64,000 nt of DNA from Carcinoscorpius rotundicauda (lineage: Eukaryota > Arthropoda > Merostomata > Xiphosura > Limulidae), in assembly GCA_011833715.1 (NCBI GenBank), contig CM022393.1:82556952-82620951 (forward strand). Reading direction: 5' to 3'. Positions within the stretch are counted from its first letter, which is position 1. Every line of letters starts with the position of its first letter. The position numbers and the translations under genes were made by a program. Positions 1 to 14,300 of this stretch are shown here, in pieces. The notes under the pieces are model-generated. The model saw only the letters and a list, made by a program, of their open reading frames with translations, was not told the origin of the DNA and made no database searches.

Positions 1-180
1 ATACATTTTTTTTAGTTTTGCGGTTCTTATGGGCGTTTTAACGTTTTTTACCACCACTTTAACCACTAAAGGTGGGTCTTCACCAAATTTAGCACGACAG
101 TTTACTGGATCCCTGTGAAGATACTACACATTTTCAATTTTGGTGTTTTGCAATTTGTATGAGTATTTTTTACTTTTTTT
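1..180. repeat. Dispersed repeat at window start
   Basis: The wording cttcaccaaatttag..cga, tttactgg and caattttggtgttttgcaat parallels 62960-63140 (ctttaccaaatttggtgtga, tttgctgg, caattttgtgctttgca). Identity is low and the family is unknown. Confidence 0.5.
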
Positions 181-819
181 TAAAAATTAGGTATAAGGGA
201 AGCAACTTTTCATGTTTAAGGTAAGCTTTCATTAATCACGAATTTACATAGCTTTTGTTCAGGGATATTACTTCAGCTTGTTATTGGTAATTGAAATGGT
301 TTTGGCTAGAAAACAGAAACTTTACAAAACTGACGTTACGTATTAAAAAATGATTGTTTTTTTTTCACGGGTAGGATGATAGTCAACACAGGTCTTGTCA
401 ACAATTTTCACTAGATTCGATAACAATAAGATACACATTAGTATGAAAAAATATGAACTAGCTCGTAGAAAAACCACTGCTGACAAAAAGGTAATTATAA
501 CGACATGTTGAAATGGACGTTGGAACACAAACATGAAATAAGTTAAACTGTAAATATTTGTTCTTTGTACCTGAAGCTAAATTCTCAGTCTTTAGCATCA
601 ATTCACGACAGTTTGTTTGACCTTAGAGGGAAGAACGATGCGTGGCATTGCCAAGATAAAACATTTACTCTGAGTTACAATAAGGGAACAATACGAGTTT
701 AGAGTTGCACCTTAGAAAACGGTTTCAATGCTCTATACAAAATTGATGGCACTTTGAATGCTGACATGTACAAGATTATTTTGATCTATTGTACCATCAT
801 TCTCTTTGAAATGTAACTC

Positions 820-1060
820 TTCGTTCGGTCTGAGGGTTGCGTGTTCGAATCCCCGTTGCATCAAACATCCTCGCCTTTTGAACCATGGGAGCGTTATAAT
901 GTGATGGTCAATCGTTAATAAAAGACTAGCCCAAGAGTTGGCGGTAAGTGATGATGACTAGCTTCCTTCTCTCTAGTTCTACACTGCTAAATTAGGGACG
1001 GCTAGCGCAGATAGCCTTCATGTAGCTTTGCGGGAAATTCAGAAACAAACAAACAAACAA
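820..1060 (+). mobile_element. SINE-A copy, 5' degraded
   Basis: Retains the B-box region (gtgttcgaatccccgt), the central domain and an (acaa)n tail; the tRNA-like head is degraded. Confidence 0.85.
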
Positions 1061-1712
1061 TCTTCATTAAGTGATTCACCTTTTAACATAACATTGGCTC
1101 AAGGATACAGCAAATGTGATGAAATGATACTTTTACAGTAAAGAAGCAAATGAAATATTCCCAAGAATAACTAAATATATATGGTTCAAATGGTAAAACT
1201 ACCATTTAGTAGCAATTAATCGTTGTTTGTACAATATCTTTGAGTTTTCATGATTATTTCTCTTACTATATGTATATTCACTAACCGTCATAGTAAACAG
1301 CTTATATTGCAATTCCCATTCACGATCGAAGAGTCTTTTTTCCAGATTATTTTTTTAATAACCTTTACCAAATGTACCAAAACAACACATGAGAATCCAC
1401 AATTTAAATCTGAAAATGTAAACACTATCTGAATAAATTATATTACGTTAAAAGTGTCAAACGTCATCTATTAGTTTTCTCATTTTGCTCATTGAAGTAA
1501 GACAATTTTACCTAAAACTGTACATTTTATAGTTTTGCGCTTGACAGCTGACAAGGAAATTTCTCATAAAGTGAGCAATCTACAAAAAAATAGCAAGATT
1601 ACCAAATTCTTCACGTTAAAAAATTATAAATATATATTTTTGCAAACGTATGTTGCAGCTAGATAATATTACTTATACAGTGATTCAATTGTTATTGAGA
1701 AGCTGTAAAGTA

Positions 1713-1992
1713 TTTTTGTTTGTTTTGTTTAATTTCGCACGAGGCTACTCTAGGGCTATTTGTGCTAGCCATCCCTAATTTAGCAGTGTAAGACTAGAGG
1801 AAAGGCAGCTAGTCTTCACCACCCACCGCCAACCCTTGGGCTACTCTTTTACGAACGAATTGTGGGATTGACCGTAACATTATAACGCCCCCACGGCTGG
1901 GAGGGCAAGCATGTTTGGCGCGACGTTGATGTAAACCCGCGACCTTTAGATTACGAGTCGCACGCCTTAACGCGCTTGGCCATGCTGGGCCC
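1713..1992 (-). mobile_element. SINE-A copy
   Basis: Full length, reversed: T-rich tail at 1713 and tRNA-like head (complement of ggcccagcatggcc) ending at 1992. It lies about 360 bp upstream of the bystin start codon. Confidence 0.92.
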
Positions 1993-2350
1993 TATATATA
2001 TGAAAAGAAATACATTGATATTATAAATGAAAACTTGCATTCGGTGCTTACTTATTATAATATTGTTTCTACATTTCTTAAATAAAGTAAACATTTATTC
2101 TGTCACAATCAATACACTTAATATAATTTGATATAGTAGTTCAAAGACGCGTTTGGTTTTTATTTGAAGACTACCGTACGTAAATACAATCTTTTTTCGT
2201 TATATTTCTAAATTTTTATATAAATGTTAAATAAAACAGCGGTCCCTTAAAGTATTTTGGTGCGCTATCTATTGAGAGCTATTCCATTTAATTATGCCTT
2301 TGGCACATGGAAGTCAAACATAAGTAATTACTAAATTTCTGAATGAAAAT

Positions 2351-5300
2351 ATGGGTAAAGCCAGCAAGATAAGAACGAAAAAGGTTGGAAGAAATATACC
2401 ACTTGATATACAGATTGAAAAAGACAGAATATCTAAACCAACAACACGAATTAAGTCAAGGAAAAGAAAAGAAGAAGATGAACAGGTAGGCTTAAGACTA
2501 GTTACATTCTTACTAATAGTTCTATTGATATTAACTATTATTACTGGTTTCTTCAAGTATGTACCTACGAATATAACTTCATTGGTATCTCTAGTAGAAG
2601 CAGTAGATAATACTGCTTACTAGTTTTAACTATGAGCTCATAGCATTTAATACATAAGTTGGTAATTTTCCTCTTTTATTTTTGTGGTGTTCATCGTGAA
2701 TATCAAGACGTTAAATAACGGAATAGCTGTTAAAATTTAAAAAAAAATCCATGTTAATGTTTTAAACTCATTTTTGTAATATATAGCAGTATAGGCCCTC
2801 GTTAGTTAAATTTTAGAATGATTATATTGACCTAGAATTACCCTGACTTGGAAAGTCTAATCTCACAACTTTCTTGTCTCATATACAGCTCATATTTCCA
2901 CTCTGACCTTAACCATACCCCATGTACGTTTTGTTTTTTGTAATTAACTTATAGTATTACTTGAAACTATTCCTTATTATTTTATGTCTTTGATTTGCTA
3001 GAGCTAATTTGGGTGCCCTTCATGTTTGTCCTAGTTAGTATTAGCAAACAATTTATCCTATTTTTAAGTTCACCAATTTGTTTATAAAAACAAAATAAAA
3101 GTGTCATTTTAGCTCATTTTTGAAAAACTGTTGATATGGAAGGGGTTAAAACAATGTACAGATATTCTAAACAAAATAAATATTTCTATTGTAAAATTTT
3201 TATGTCATGGATTTATGCACAATTTGTGAAAAAATTAATTTTGCTTCTTGATGAGGTACATTTTAATAATTTGTTATAAATCTAATTGAAATACTTTTTT
3301 ATATAGAAGTCACAGAATAAGTGTTGTATTGTTCTTTTGGTAATAGATTGGTTTAATTCTTTGTGATGTAACACTAGTTTGTAGATGGCAAACTTTCTGA
3401 GAAGATCTTGGAGCAGGCTCGGCTACAACAGGAAGACTTGGAAGAAGAATATGGAACATCTAGTAAAAAGTAGATAAAACATGAAATGTTTGTTTTAATT
3501 TCTAAACATATAATGAAATTATTAGTTTTCCTTTTTTAACTACACAAATTTAGTTGCATTTTTAATGATACAAAATTTTAAAATTCTACATTATTTATAT
3601 AAACATACATTTCACACCAAAGAAATATTTCTGTTTAAAGTTATATAATAAGAGCTAGAAACAATTTTATATTATCCAGAGGAAAAAAAAAGTGAGTTAA
3701 TCTGTAAAAATCTTTTTTCTTAATTTACATAATGTTTAAATTTTGAGCATAAAATTGGAATAAAGTTTAACATTTATCAATAAAATAACTTAAATAACAA
3801 AATATTTCCAACATGTAACATTTTTTGTTTTTACATTAGGCCTGAAAGTAACTGGGTATCACATTAACACAACCAAATGTGACTGAAATTGGAAATGTGG
3901 TACACCATACATCTTAGGTCTTATTAAACTAATGTGCCAGTCAGTAAATTTTAAAAATCCAGACATTCTCTTATGATCAGAAGTATAGTCAAATATTCAA
4001 TATATCTATAAATGCTAACAGCAACTTACTGCCATTAACATTCAAGTTTGTAAATTCATTCAGTAGTAAGACTAATGGCACAAGTGAGAATTACTTTTAG
4101 CTTTCACTCATAACATTCTTTTTAGACTTGAGAAATCTTAAAAATTAATAAACTTTTTGTTTTTTCGAAACACGTGTTTGACAAATGAAATACTACATTA
4201 TTTCTACAGTATATTTTACTGGATTAGGGTTATTGTTTCAATAAATCTTAACTCAGTAATGATGAGAAAACCCACTTGTAGAGAAAAACATATGTAATAA
4301 CACCTGGTTTGGGTTGAGAAAATTTTTTATGTAGAGGAGCGAAAAGGGTTTCAAATTTCTTTGGTCATCATGAACCTAACAATGACCGAAGAAATTTGAA
4401 ACGTTCACTCCTCTACATAAAAAGTTATCTTAACTCAGTGTATGGTATGTGTATATTATTAGTTTTACATAATTTAACTCTCTTGCTCTATTTCAGTTGG
4501 TTGAATACAACTGAAGAGAAAGTTTTATGATTGAGGCTTTATGAATATGTTACTGTCCTTAATATTACCACAACATGATAACTTGAACAATTCTGTTTTT
4601 GATTTTTACTTTTAATTTACAGATAATTGCTCCTCTTTGAAGTTTCAATGTATCATATTTAATTCTGATGAAAATTTGAGTTGCATATCATTTCATAAAC
4701 TATTTCAATCAGTATTTAATGGGGAGATCCTAAACACTTGTGTTATTCCAGGCTTGGTCAGTAATCTACAGAATTCTGATTATTCTATACAAATATAATG
4801 CTATTTTAATAGCCTGTAATAAGTAAAGACTTGTGTGATTTTAGTGATGTAATAAGATCTGATAAAAGTAAAATCACACCCTTCAAGTGGTCATGATATG
4901 CATATTTTTATCTAGTTTTTATAGCAGTTTCTTATGCTTTACTTTTATGTTTATCTGTGTGAGATAATGTTTTTATTATTGAAACTGTCAGAAAGAAAGA
5001 CAAACCTTTTTCAACATCGACGACTTTACTTGGGCCTTCGACAAGCCACACAGATTCTGACTCTGATGAATCTGAAATAGAAGAAAATACTTATTATGAA
5101 GACTTTGTAAGTAAAATGTTACAAGTTTTGTTGCATATTGTTTTATTCTGAATACATAATTGTTTATATGTTCAATGTTTAGTGCATTTTGAAGCAGATG
5201 TAATGGATGCATAGGAAAGATTTTCATGTTGGCATTTCCCATGAGAGAAGCACAAGGCATATTATAAAATTAAAAATTGGTATTTTATATTGAAATGCCC

Positions 5301-8300
5301 AGTTTTAAGTAAAAACATTAAGATTAAAACATATGTTGTGAAAGCTTCTATGAAGGAAGTGACTTTGTGATAGGGGACATGCAGTTTATTATGAATGTGG
5401 AATAAAATAATTTTTTCTTTTAAATGAAAATCACCATAAAAAACATTTTTCAGCTTCTAATTTTTCTGAAAACATTTTTGTGTTATGCCCATTCTGAAAA
5501 TGCACACAAATTCAGGAAGGCGTTCCAGATGTGCAGTGAAAATTGAACCAATACTCATCAGTATTGGTGAATTTGGAAGTACATGCAAAACTTCATATCT
5601 GGTTTCTTCCCCCATAACTTTCATGCAATTTGTGAACTTTCTAAAACAACTATTTGTGTAATAACAAACACTTTCAACCAAATAAATAAGACTCAATTAA
5701 ATGTTTAGGATCGCCAGACATATTAGAAATGTTTTCAAGATACGTAATTTCAAATGATGTAAGAAAGAACTTTTAATGTTTCAGGTGTATTTTTAAAATG
5801 TGATTAATCATACTTTACTTTCTTACATTATGTATAGACTATTGATGAAGAAGAAGAAAAATCTCTACAGCTGTTTATGAGTAAAGACACTTCAACAAGA
5901 AGAACTCTAGCTGATATCATCAAGGAAAAACTTGCTGAAAAAGAAACTGAAATTGAAACACAGTTTTCTGGTAAGTTTGGCATTTGTGCCTTTAAAGCCT
6001 CTTTTAATAATTGTCAATTTCAAAACTGTGCCACCCTTCTAAACGATTTCTCACCATATATTTCAATGGTGAAAAGTTTTTTATTTCCTACCCCTAGATC
6101 ATTTTCCATGGATCATTCAAAGTGTCCCTCACCATATATTTTCTCAAGTTTTTCCCGTTATTACAAGCACTCTCTCATTACTTATTTGTGGTCAGTTTGT
6201 AAACATGTCTAGTTTTGATACATGATTTTAAATCTAGTAATGGCCTGCCATGGCCAGGTGGTTAAGGCATTTGATTCGTAATCTAGGGTTGTGTGCTCAA
6301 ATCCCCATCACACCAAACATGCTCATCCTTTTGGCCATGGGGGCATTATAATGTAACATTCAATCCCACCATTCATTGGTAAAAGAGTAGCCCAAGAGTT
6401 GGTGGTGGGTGGTGATGACTAGCTGCCTTCCCTCTAGTCTTACACTACTAAATTAGGGACGGCTAGCGCAGATAGCCTTTGCGTAGCTTTGTGCAAAATT
6501 CAGAAACAAATTCTGGTAAGATGTTTGGGCTTTTTGAGGAGTATTTCATGATCTGAAGAATGTATCATAAAATTGACTAACTTTTGAGTATGTCTTTCAT
6601 TTAAAGAATATTTAGATACTCCATTCCTTCTTATATGAACCGAGAATGAATACATTTTCTTGAATATCTACAGCATTTTTACTTTACTTTTGTAGATGCT
6701 GGAAGTATTAAACTTGTCAAACTGGATGACAGAGTGGTGGAAATGTACAAAGGAGTAAAGCAGGTTCTTTCTCATTATCGCAGTGGAAAACTTCCCAAAG
6801 CTTTCAAGATCATTCCAGCTCTTACTAACTGGGAACAAGTGCTGTATCTAACAGAGCCAGACACTTGGACGGCTGCAGCAATGTATCAGGCAACTCGGAT
6901 ATTTGCTTCAAACTTGAAAGAAAAAATGGCACAAAGGTTGTGAATTTTAATGGAAACTTGATTCAGTTTTTTTTTGTGCAAATTGTTTTTCTTCAGTTAT
7001 CCCAATGTCTCTTTTCTGAAAACATTGTTTCAGTCTATAGGTTTGTCTGTTATTTAGTAGCATCATTTTGGTTCAATGAGAACTTATTTTTATGTGGTTG
7101 ACATCTCATTTATGTCACTTTATACACTGAGATTTGTTTCTGTAAATTCCTTCTGCGAGTTAGCTTTACTGGCTTTACTAAAACATAGCCAGCTCAGACT
7201 TTTGTTTCAGTGTTGTATTACATTATGTATCCTTTTATTAATACTTATCACAGTAATGTACTTTTGTCTTATGTAAGTTGTTAAATAATGCTGTTTGAAG
7301 AAACTCCAATTTAAACTATTATACTGGTGGGTGATTGTGTTCCCGATAATTTTGGTTTTAAGAACATAACTAGGACACTAATGGGGGAGGGGTAAACTGT
7401 ATTTATAATTGTTCAAAACATTATTTTAATAATATAATTACATTCCAGAAGTGCTAAATCTTTACCAATTATTACAAAAAACATTTTAAAATTTTTAATA
7501 TTGTTTGTTTGTCAGGTTTTACAATTTAGTTCTACTGCCCCGAATTCGAGATGACATTGCAGAGTACAAGAAGCTTAACTTCCATCTGTATCAGGTATGT
7601 TGATGGCTTTGTGTAATCTGTCCAATATTAGTGTAATATTGCTTTTAAAGAGATAACTATCAATAATTTTCCTATATAAATTCAATTTTATAATTATTAT
7701 TTCATTAACAAGTTTTCTAAACTTCTGTTTCTGAACCAGGAAATAAAACCTAACAGGTCTGTTTAAAATTATGAGAAATGTGCTCTTCATTGGTATCTAA
7801 AAAAATAAGAAAAAGGGTCTTGAACCAATATTGCTACAAAGAAAACTAAACACTTAAATGAAATGTGCCTGTACTGTACCAAATTTTTCTAAACTATTTT
7901 TGACATCTTTTTGAATGGGTTTTGTGTAAAATATGTTTAAATCTATTTTTTTTGTGTATAACTTCACCTCAGATTTGCCATATAAATAACTGTCATATAT
8001 ACATAAGAATTGTATTTAAACAATCATCACTGAATGTAATCACTCCAGATTTTTTCTAAAAACAGAGATTTTTACTTTTTTACTGAAACTGCTTATTAGT
8101 TTGTACATTAGTATTAAAATATTACTGTGTTTTATATTCTTCATTCAAATTGGTAATGATAAAAGATTCTCATTTTCTTTATGTACATATTTTGTAAACA
8201 GGCATTGAGAAAGTCTTTGTTCAAACCTGGTGCCTTTTTCAAGGGAATTATTTTGCCTATATGTGAGGTAAGTGTTAATTTAAGAACTTGTAATACTTGT

Positions 8301-11300
8301 TTGAAGTTGTGATGAAAGTATATGCTAGAGGGGGATAATTAATTGTAGTTGCTAATTAGTTGATTAATATACACGTCATTCCTCATTCCACTGTATGTCT
8401 ACAAAGAAAACAAGTTACTTTCTCTCTAACTGGCAGTTCAGAAAATAAAATTGGTAGGAGTTACTATAGCTATTTTCTCTCTAGCCAGCAATTGAGAAAA
8501 AAAAAAAAGACTGATATCCACTTACCTTTCATTCATACATATCCTTTCTCTGATAACACTACATTGGACTAAGCGGGTTTTCTACAACACTTTAAAAAAA
8601 TTTCCAGGGTAATAAAATTGCGATTAGAATGTGCAAAAACATTTATTACATGGTTTAAAGTTGCACTGGTCCAATAAATACTGTAAGTTCTGAGTCTCGC
8701 CAATTCATTTATATCGCAGGTGTTTCACTACTACAGTTCATGTATTTGATGTCTCGAATTTTGCAGCATATGTGTATGAAGGTGTTATTTGGGTACTTAT
8801 AAAATATACTACCCTCTTGTTTTAACGTTTTCAAGTTCTGAATGTGGTTTTAAATTTACCTCAGTATAGACAATTACAATAACACAAATGCAATAGGCCT
8901 AACTGTGTATTACTCTATAAAAAAATATACTGTATTTTTCTGCTGTACATTGCATGTATGTACAAGTATACATATTACTATTTGCTCGTAAATGTTTACA
9001 TTTTAGTTGCATTTATTAAAATGTAGAAAGTCAATGAGAAATACTTTGAAAGACATTGAATTTGCGTACGTACCTGTGTTACGAAATTCTGCACTTGTGT
9101 GTACATACTATTATTAAGCCTTGTAGGTGTGATGTGTGGAAACAATTTTTTGAGGCTTCAAACACTAGCTTTTAAAAAATTAAAAACCTCAACCCACGGT
9201 ATTAACATTTTCAAAATCTCTGTGATTATCTAGGGTCTCTAAGTATATGTGGGTTAAAAATATCCTATTCAGAGCAATAATTTGATCACACATCTACAGT
9301 TTTGGCAAAATTCTTTCTTTTGCCTTCAAGTCACTTAAACAAATACCAAAATTACATAAAGGGGAAAATTCTTTTTCTATTGGTTATAAACGTAAGCTAC
9401 TTAGTAGTTTGTGATACTGGTTAGGAACTTTCAAATGGTTGATTTGAAGGGTGGAGCCACTTTAATATATTTGCTAAATGTATTGATATCTCAGCAAATC
9501 ATAGAGGTGGGAAGTTCTTATTTTATATTTAGCTTGTTTATATCTCAAATTCCAGTCTAATTTGTTTTTGATACTTGTCCATGTTGTATGGTGTGTGTAA
9601 TAAAGTAGAAACTGAGCTATAAGACAACTGGAAGTGTTGTGTTGCACACAAAAACCAATACTTAACTTTTTTCTTCACATTTCCTTTAAAGTTAAGAAAT
9701 TAAAACGTATAATTTTAAAATTTGATTCATGAACTGTGTTTCGATGCCAATCTCACTGTCATAAGAAGTAAAATTGTTATTTAATAATTTTGAAAATAAC
9801 TCTCCACAAGTTTAGTATTTAATAATGCCGTTGTGCACTGTTATGCTGTAAGAAGTACAGAACTTATCCATACAATTTCATCAATACAAAATTTATTCAT
9901 AATGTCATGATATTATGGAACATTTAATTTACAAGTATTAACAGTACAACCAGTAAAAGAGGTGAATCCCTGGCAAATTACCTTGCCTTCTTTTGTGGCT
10001 AGTATGGTACAATGTTGTTTGTTCTATTCAAAACTCTGTGTTGTACAGTGTTATCTGTTCTCTTGAACACGTCGTATGTGTGGTACAGTGTCGTCTGTTC
10101 TCTTGAACACCGTGTGTGTGGTACAGTGTCGTCTGTTCTCTTGAACACCGTGTGTGTGGTACAGTGTCGTCTGTTCTCTTGAACACCGTGTGTGTGGTAC
10201 AGTGTCGTCTGTTCTCTCGAACACCGTGTGTGTGGTACAGTGTCGTCTGTTCTCTCGAACACCGTGTGTGTGGTACAGTGTCGTCTGTTCTCTCGAACAC
10301 CGTGTGTGTGGTACAGTGTCGTCTGTTCTCTCGAACACCGTGTGTGTGGTACAGTGTCGTCTGTTCTCTCGAACACCGTGTGTGTGGTACAGTGTCGTCT
10401 GGTTGTCTGTTCTCTCGAACACCGTGTGTGTGGTACAGTGTCGTCTGTTCTCTCGAACACCGTGTGTGTGGTACAGTGTCGTCTGTTCTCTCGAACACCG
10501 TGTGTGTGGTACAGTGTCGTCTGTTCTCTCGAACACCGTGTGTGTGGTACAGTGTCGTCTGTTCTCTCGAACACCGTGTGTGTGGTACAGTGTCGTCTGT
10601 TCTCTTGAACACCGTGTGTGTGGTACAGTGTCGTCTGTTCTCTTGAACACCGTGTGTGTGGTACAGTGTCGTCTGTTCTCTTGAACACCGTGTGTGTGGT
10701 ACAGTGTCGTCTGTTCTCTTGAACACTGTGTGTGGTACAGTGTCGTCTGTTCTCTTCAACACCGTGTGTGTGGTACAGTGTCGTCTGTTCTCTTCAACAC
10801 CGTATGTGTGGTACAGTGTCGTCTGTTCTCTTCAACACCGTATGTGTGGTACAGTGTCGTCTGTTCTCTTCAACACCGTATGTGTGGTACAGTGTCGTCT
10901 GTTCTCTTCAACACCGTATGTGTGGTACAGTGTCGTCTGTTCTCTTGAACACCGTGTGTGTGGTACAGTGTCGTCTGTTCTCTTGAACACCGTGTGTGTG
11001 GTACAGTGTCGTCTGTTCTCTTCAACACCGTGTGTGTGGTACAGTGTTGTCTATCCAAAGCAAAAACCAAAGTAAGGAAGTTTTTACTCTGCGTAATAGC
11101 TTTCCATTGTTTGTTGTCCAAGTTTTCCACTCAGGGTACCATGAGAGCCAGTGTCTCTCAGTCGCATGTTGGATGAATACCTTATGAGATCTCTTTTTAA
11201 TTAAATCCAGTAACAGTGAATTCTTTGCATAAAATGGATAAGTGATCTGGATTTAATATTAAATACGTAGTTTGGCTTCATAATAAAATTTAGTAATTAA

Positions 11301-14300
11301 CTTTAGTTAATTGTCATGTCTATCTGCTAATTATTCTGATTTAAGCAGAACCATTCCAAACGTACACACCCGTTTCTTAGTTAAAATTTTCTTTTGAAAA
11401 ACTGAAATTGTTTAAATAATGATATAAAAAACATGTTTCTACAATAATTAATGTGTTTGAAAAATAACTTGGCAATATATCTTATTTTCTCAAAATCTGT
11501 CTTGGAATACCTTCTTGTATAAAGTGTTATATCATATAAAACTTTGAAAAGTGTAGCTGTAGGTTGTTGCCATTGTTGTCTTATGTATATGGAGGTATTC
11601 ACGTTTATAAAGACACAAAAATAATTTTGGTTAAAATGTGGCAAAGAAGAGAGATTCAGTTAGGATAACAAAGGCCAAGCTGTCATAACCAAGTAAAATA
11701 AAATAAACGTTTTACGGCATTCCTGAGAAGTATATAATACTTTGATGTTGTTGGTGCTTGGAAAATGTTGGATATTAGCATGAATACTTGGCAAGAGGAC
11801 TTCATGTAATTATTAAACACAGGTAAATCTAAGCTTAAATTCTAATAAGGAACAATAATGTCATAAAATAATGACTATTTCTAATGTCATTTTTGTGCTA
11901 TACATTTGTAAAGTAAGAAAACCATACAATTAACATCTTTTAGTTGTTGGAGCAATAAAAAGGTAAATGTATGAAAAAAAAGACAAGCTGACTACATTAC
12001 AGAATTCGTCAAATACATCACAGGCTTCTGATGTTTTATTTTTTTTAAGCTTGTAGTCATACAACCCAAACATGACTCCTCTCTCCTTGACACCTTCAGT
12101 GTCACTGATTTCAGTATTTGTGCCTGGGAATTGGGTGTTGTGCATGTCTAATGGACTTCCATTTTTATATTTATTTCAGTGGCTGTGGAAATGAGTAAAT
12201 ATGTTTCAGGCACACTACCTATTGGTGCTGGATTCAATAACTAAGCCTCTCTGAAGGTTCTTGATTTTTTCTTTGTGACATTCTAACTTCGGCCGACTAT
12301 TTATGGTTGCTACTGACTTTAACAAATCATTTTCGTGGGTACAAGATACAAATCCACCAACAGTTATTTTGGAGTTAAATAAATACTTTTGGTAACATAG
12401 TGCATAAACAGACTGCCTTTTTTTTTAATCTTTTAAAATATTCATTGTATGGTTTTTTAGTGGTTATTAGAACCTAACATACCAATTGTCAAAACTCTCG
12501 TTACTTTAAGTATGTGTATAAAATAAGCTATTTTCTTGTGCATTATAACAGAACTTGTAATTTTTTGTACATGTGAATACTGGAAATAATGTAACTATGA
12601 TCTTGTAAAGTAAGGTTTAAACTTAACAATGAGTATCATGTGTCATCAGTTTCAGGGTTTGGGATACAAATCTAAGTTGTGGTAAATCATGTTACCATCT
12701 GTTTCTAGTAAAGTCACGTAGTTTTTATTAAAAGTACTTTCTCTAGTTATGTAGAAGTATTGAAATATCCTTGATGGGCTTCTTTACACTGATATTGTTT
12801 TGTGTACAGTGAGCAATTCCAGTTTTATTTACTGGTAGTCGAATTTGTTTTACAGTCTGGAACCTGTACGTTGAGAGAAGCAGTGATCATCAGTAGTGTC
12901 ATTGCCAAGAATTCTATACCGATGCTGCACTCAGCTGCTGCCATTCTCAAGATTGCAGAGATGGACTACACTGGGGCTAGTAGCATTTTTCTCAGAACAT
13001 TGTTAGATAAGAAGTATGCCCTTCCTTACAGGGTAACAGATGCTGCTGTATATCACTTCCTCAGGTAATGCTGTAGCATCTTTATGAGCATTTTGTTAGA
13101 TAAGAAGTAGACCCTTCCTTACAGGGTAACAAATGCTGCTGTATTTCACTTCCTCAGGTAATGCTGTATTAAAGCTAGTAACATGTTTCTCAGAACATTT
13201 TTAAGTAAGATGGTTCCTTCAGGTCAGGAAGGTTCGATGACTTCACATTATGCGTTCCTAGTGTGGGAAGCATCAGGGAATAGTTTGTGATGGTTTTAGA
13301 ACACGTGTGGTGTAAAACTTTAGCATCAAAAACAGTGTATGTATCAACAACTCTGGCACATCAATATTTATACATCATGCATGAGTTTTTTTTATGCACA
13401 TTATTTTTATTTTTTACCATTAATTGTTACAAAGTATAAATGGAGCATAGGAGCTCTGGACAAAGCATTATTTTATCTTCATAAACTATTTTTTACTACA
13501 GACCAAAACATTATGAAGTTAATGTTTCGAGTTGGGCTGTTTTTGTTAAATTAGTTATTTTCATTTTACCATTTTTGTTGTTCTTAACGAGAGAAAGTCC
13601 ACGTCATTATTCATAAATGGAAATGTAATTACTTGGATGTATTACATCTTTGACACATTTGTATAAGAAAGTTTTAGTAAGATGTCGGAATGAGAATGAA
13701 AAGTTTTATTTGTTTTGGTAAAGTCTGGCCATTTAATGAAAGAACAAATCTGTGCAATTTTCTAATTAAAAATAATTATGGTTATTATGTAGAATAATAT
13801 TTTATCATTAATTTTATTTCTATTCCTATAAATTCAATATATACAATTCTAAGCATTGCATATGTTACATAGCATCATGATATGTAGGACATTGGAAATA
13901 GGGGTCATTGACCGGTAATATCTCCAAAAGATAGGTGGAATTTTATCAGCAATATATTTAAAGAAAGCCAGTGTAAGCAAAATATGGATGGCAACATATA
14001 ATATCAGTAACTTGGAAAACTCAAATGTTTTTGAAGAAAACTAATCAAAAGCAGTGAAATATATAATGCATTTCAAGTATGCTTTGTAAGAATTGTACCC
14101 AAGTTGAACTGTCCAGATACATTGCACATTTGACAACAATTTGTCTACTTATGGTAGAGATTCCCATTTTACTAGAGTCAGGCTATCTGTGGTAGACAAA
14201 TGCATAGCTGACTAAACAAGTTACAACTGATATGTGACTGAAAGAACAGCAAAAGGTGGAGCTAAATATATTTTACTAACAGTTTTGTAGAACAATGTAA

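Noticed and set aside
5877..6212. Separate 111-codon gene starting MSKDTSTRR
   Set aside because: It is bystin exon 4 read through its donor at 5971 into intron.
10090..10110. Steroid-receptor-like half sites (ggtaca and tgttct) in each 38-bp unit
   Set aside because: The spacing is 8 nt instead of the 3 needed for the palindromic response element; a chance feature of the repeat.
9999..11187. Many long open frames of 140-240 codons on both strands
   Set aside because: They are all readings of the 38-bp minisatellite, whose unit lacks stops. No family similarity, and both strands are open at once.
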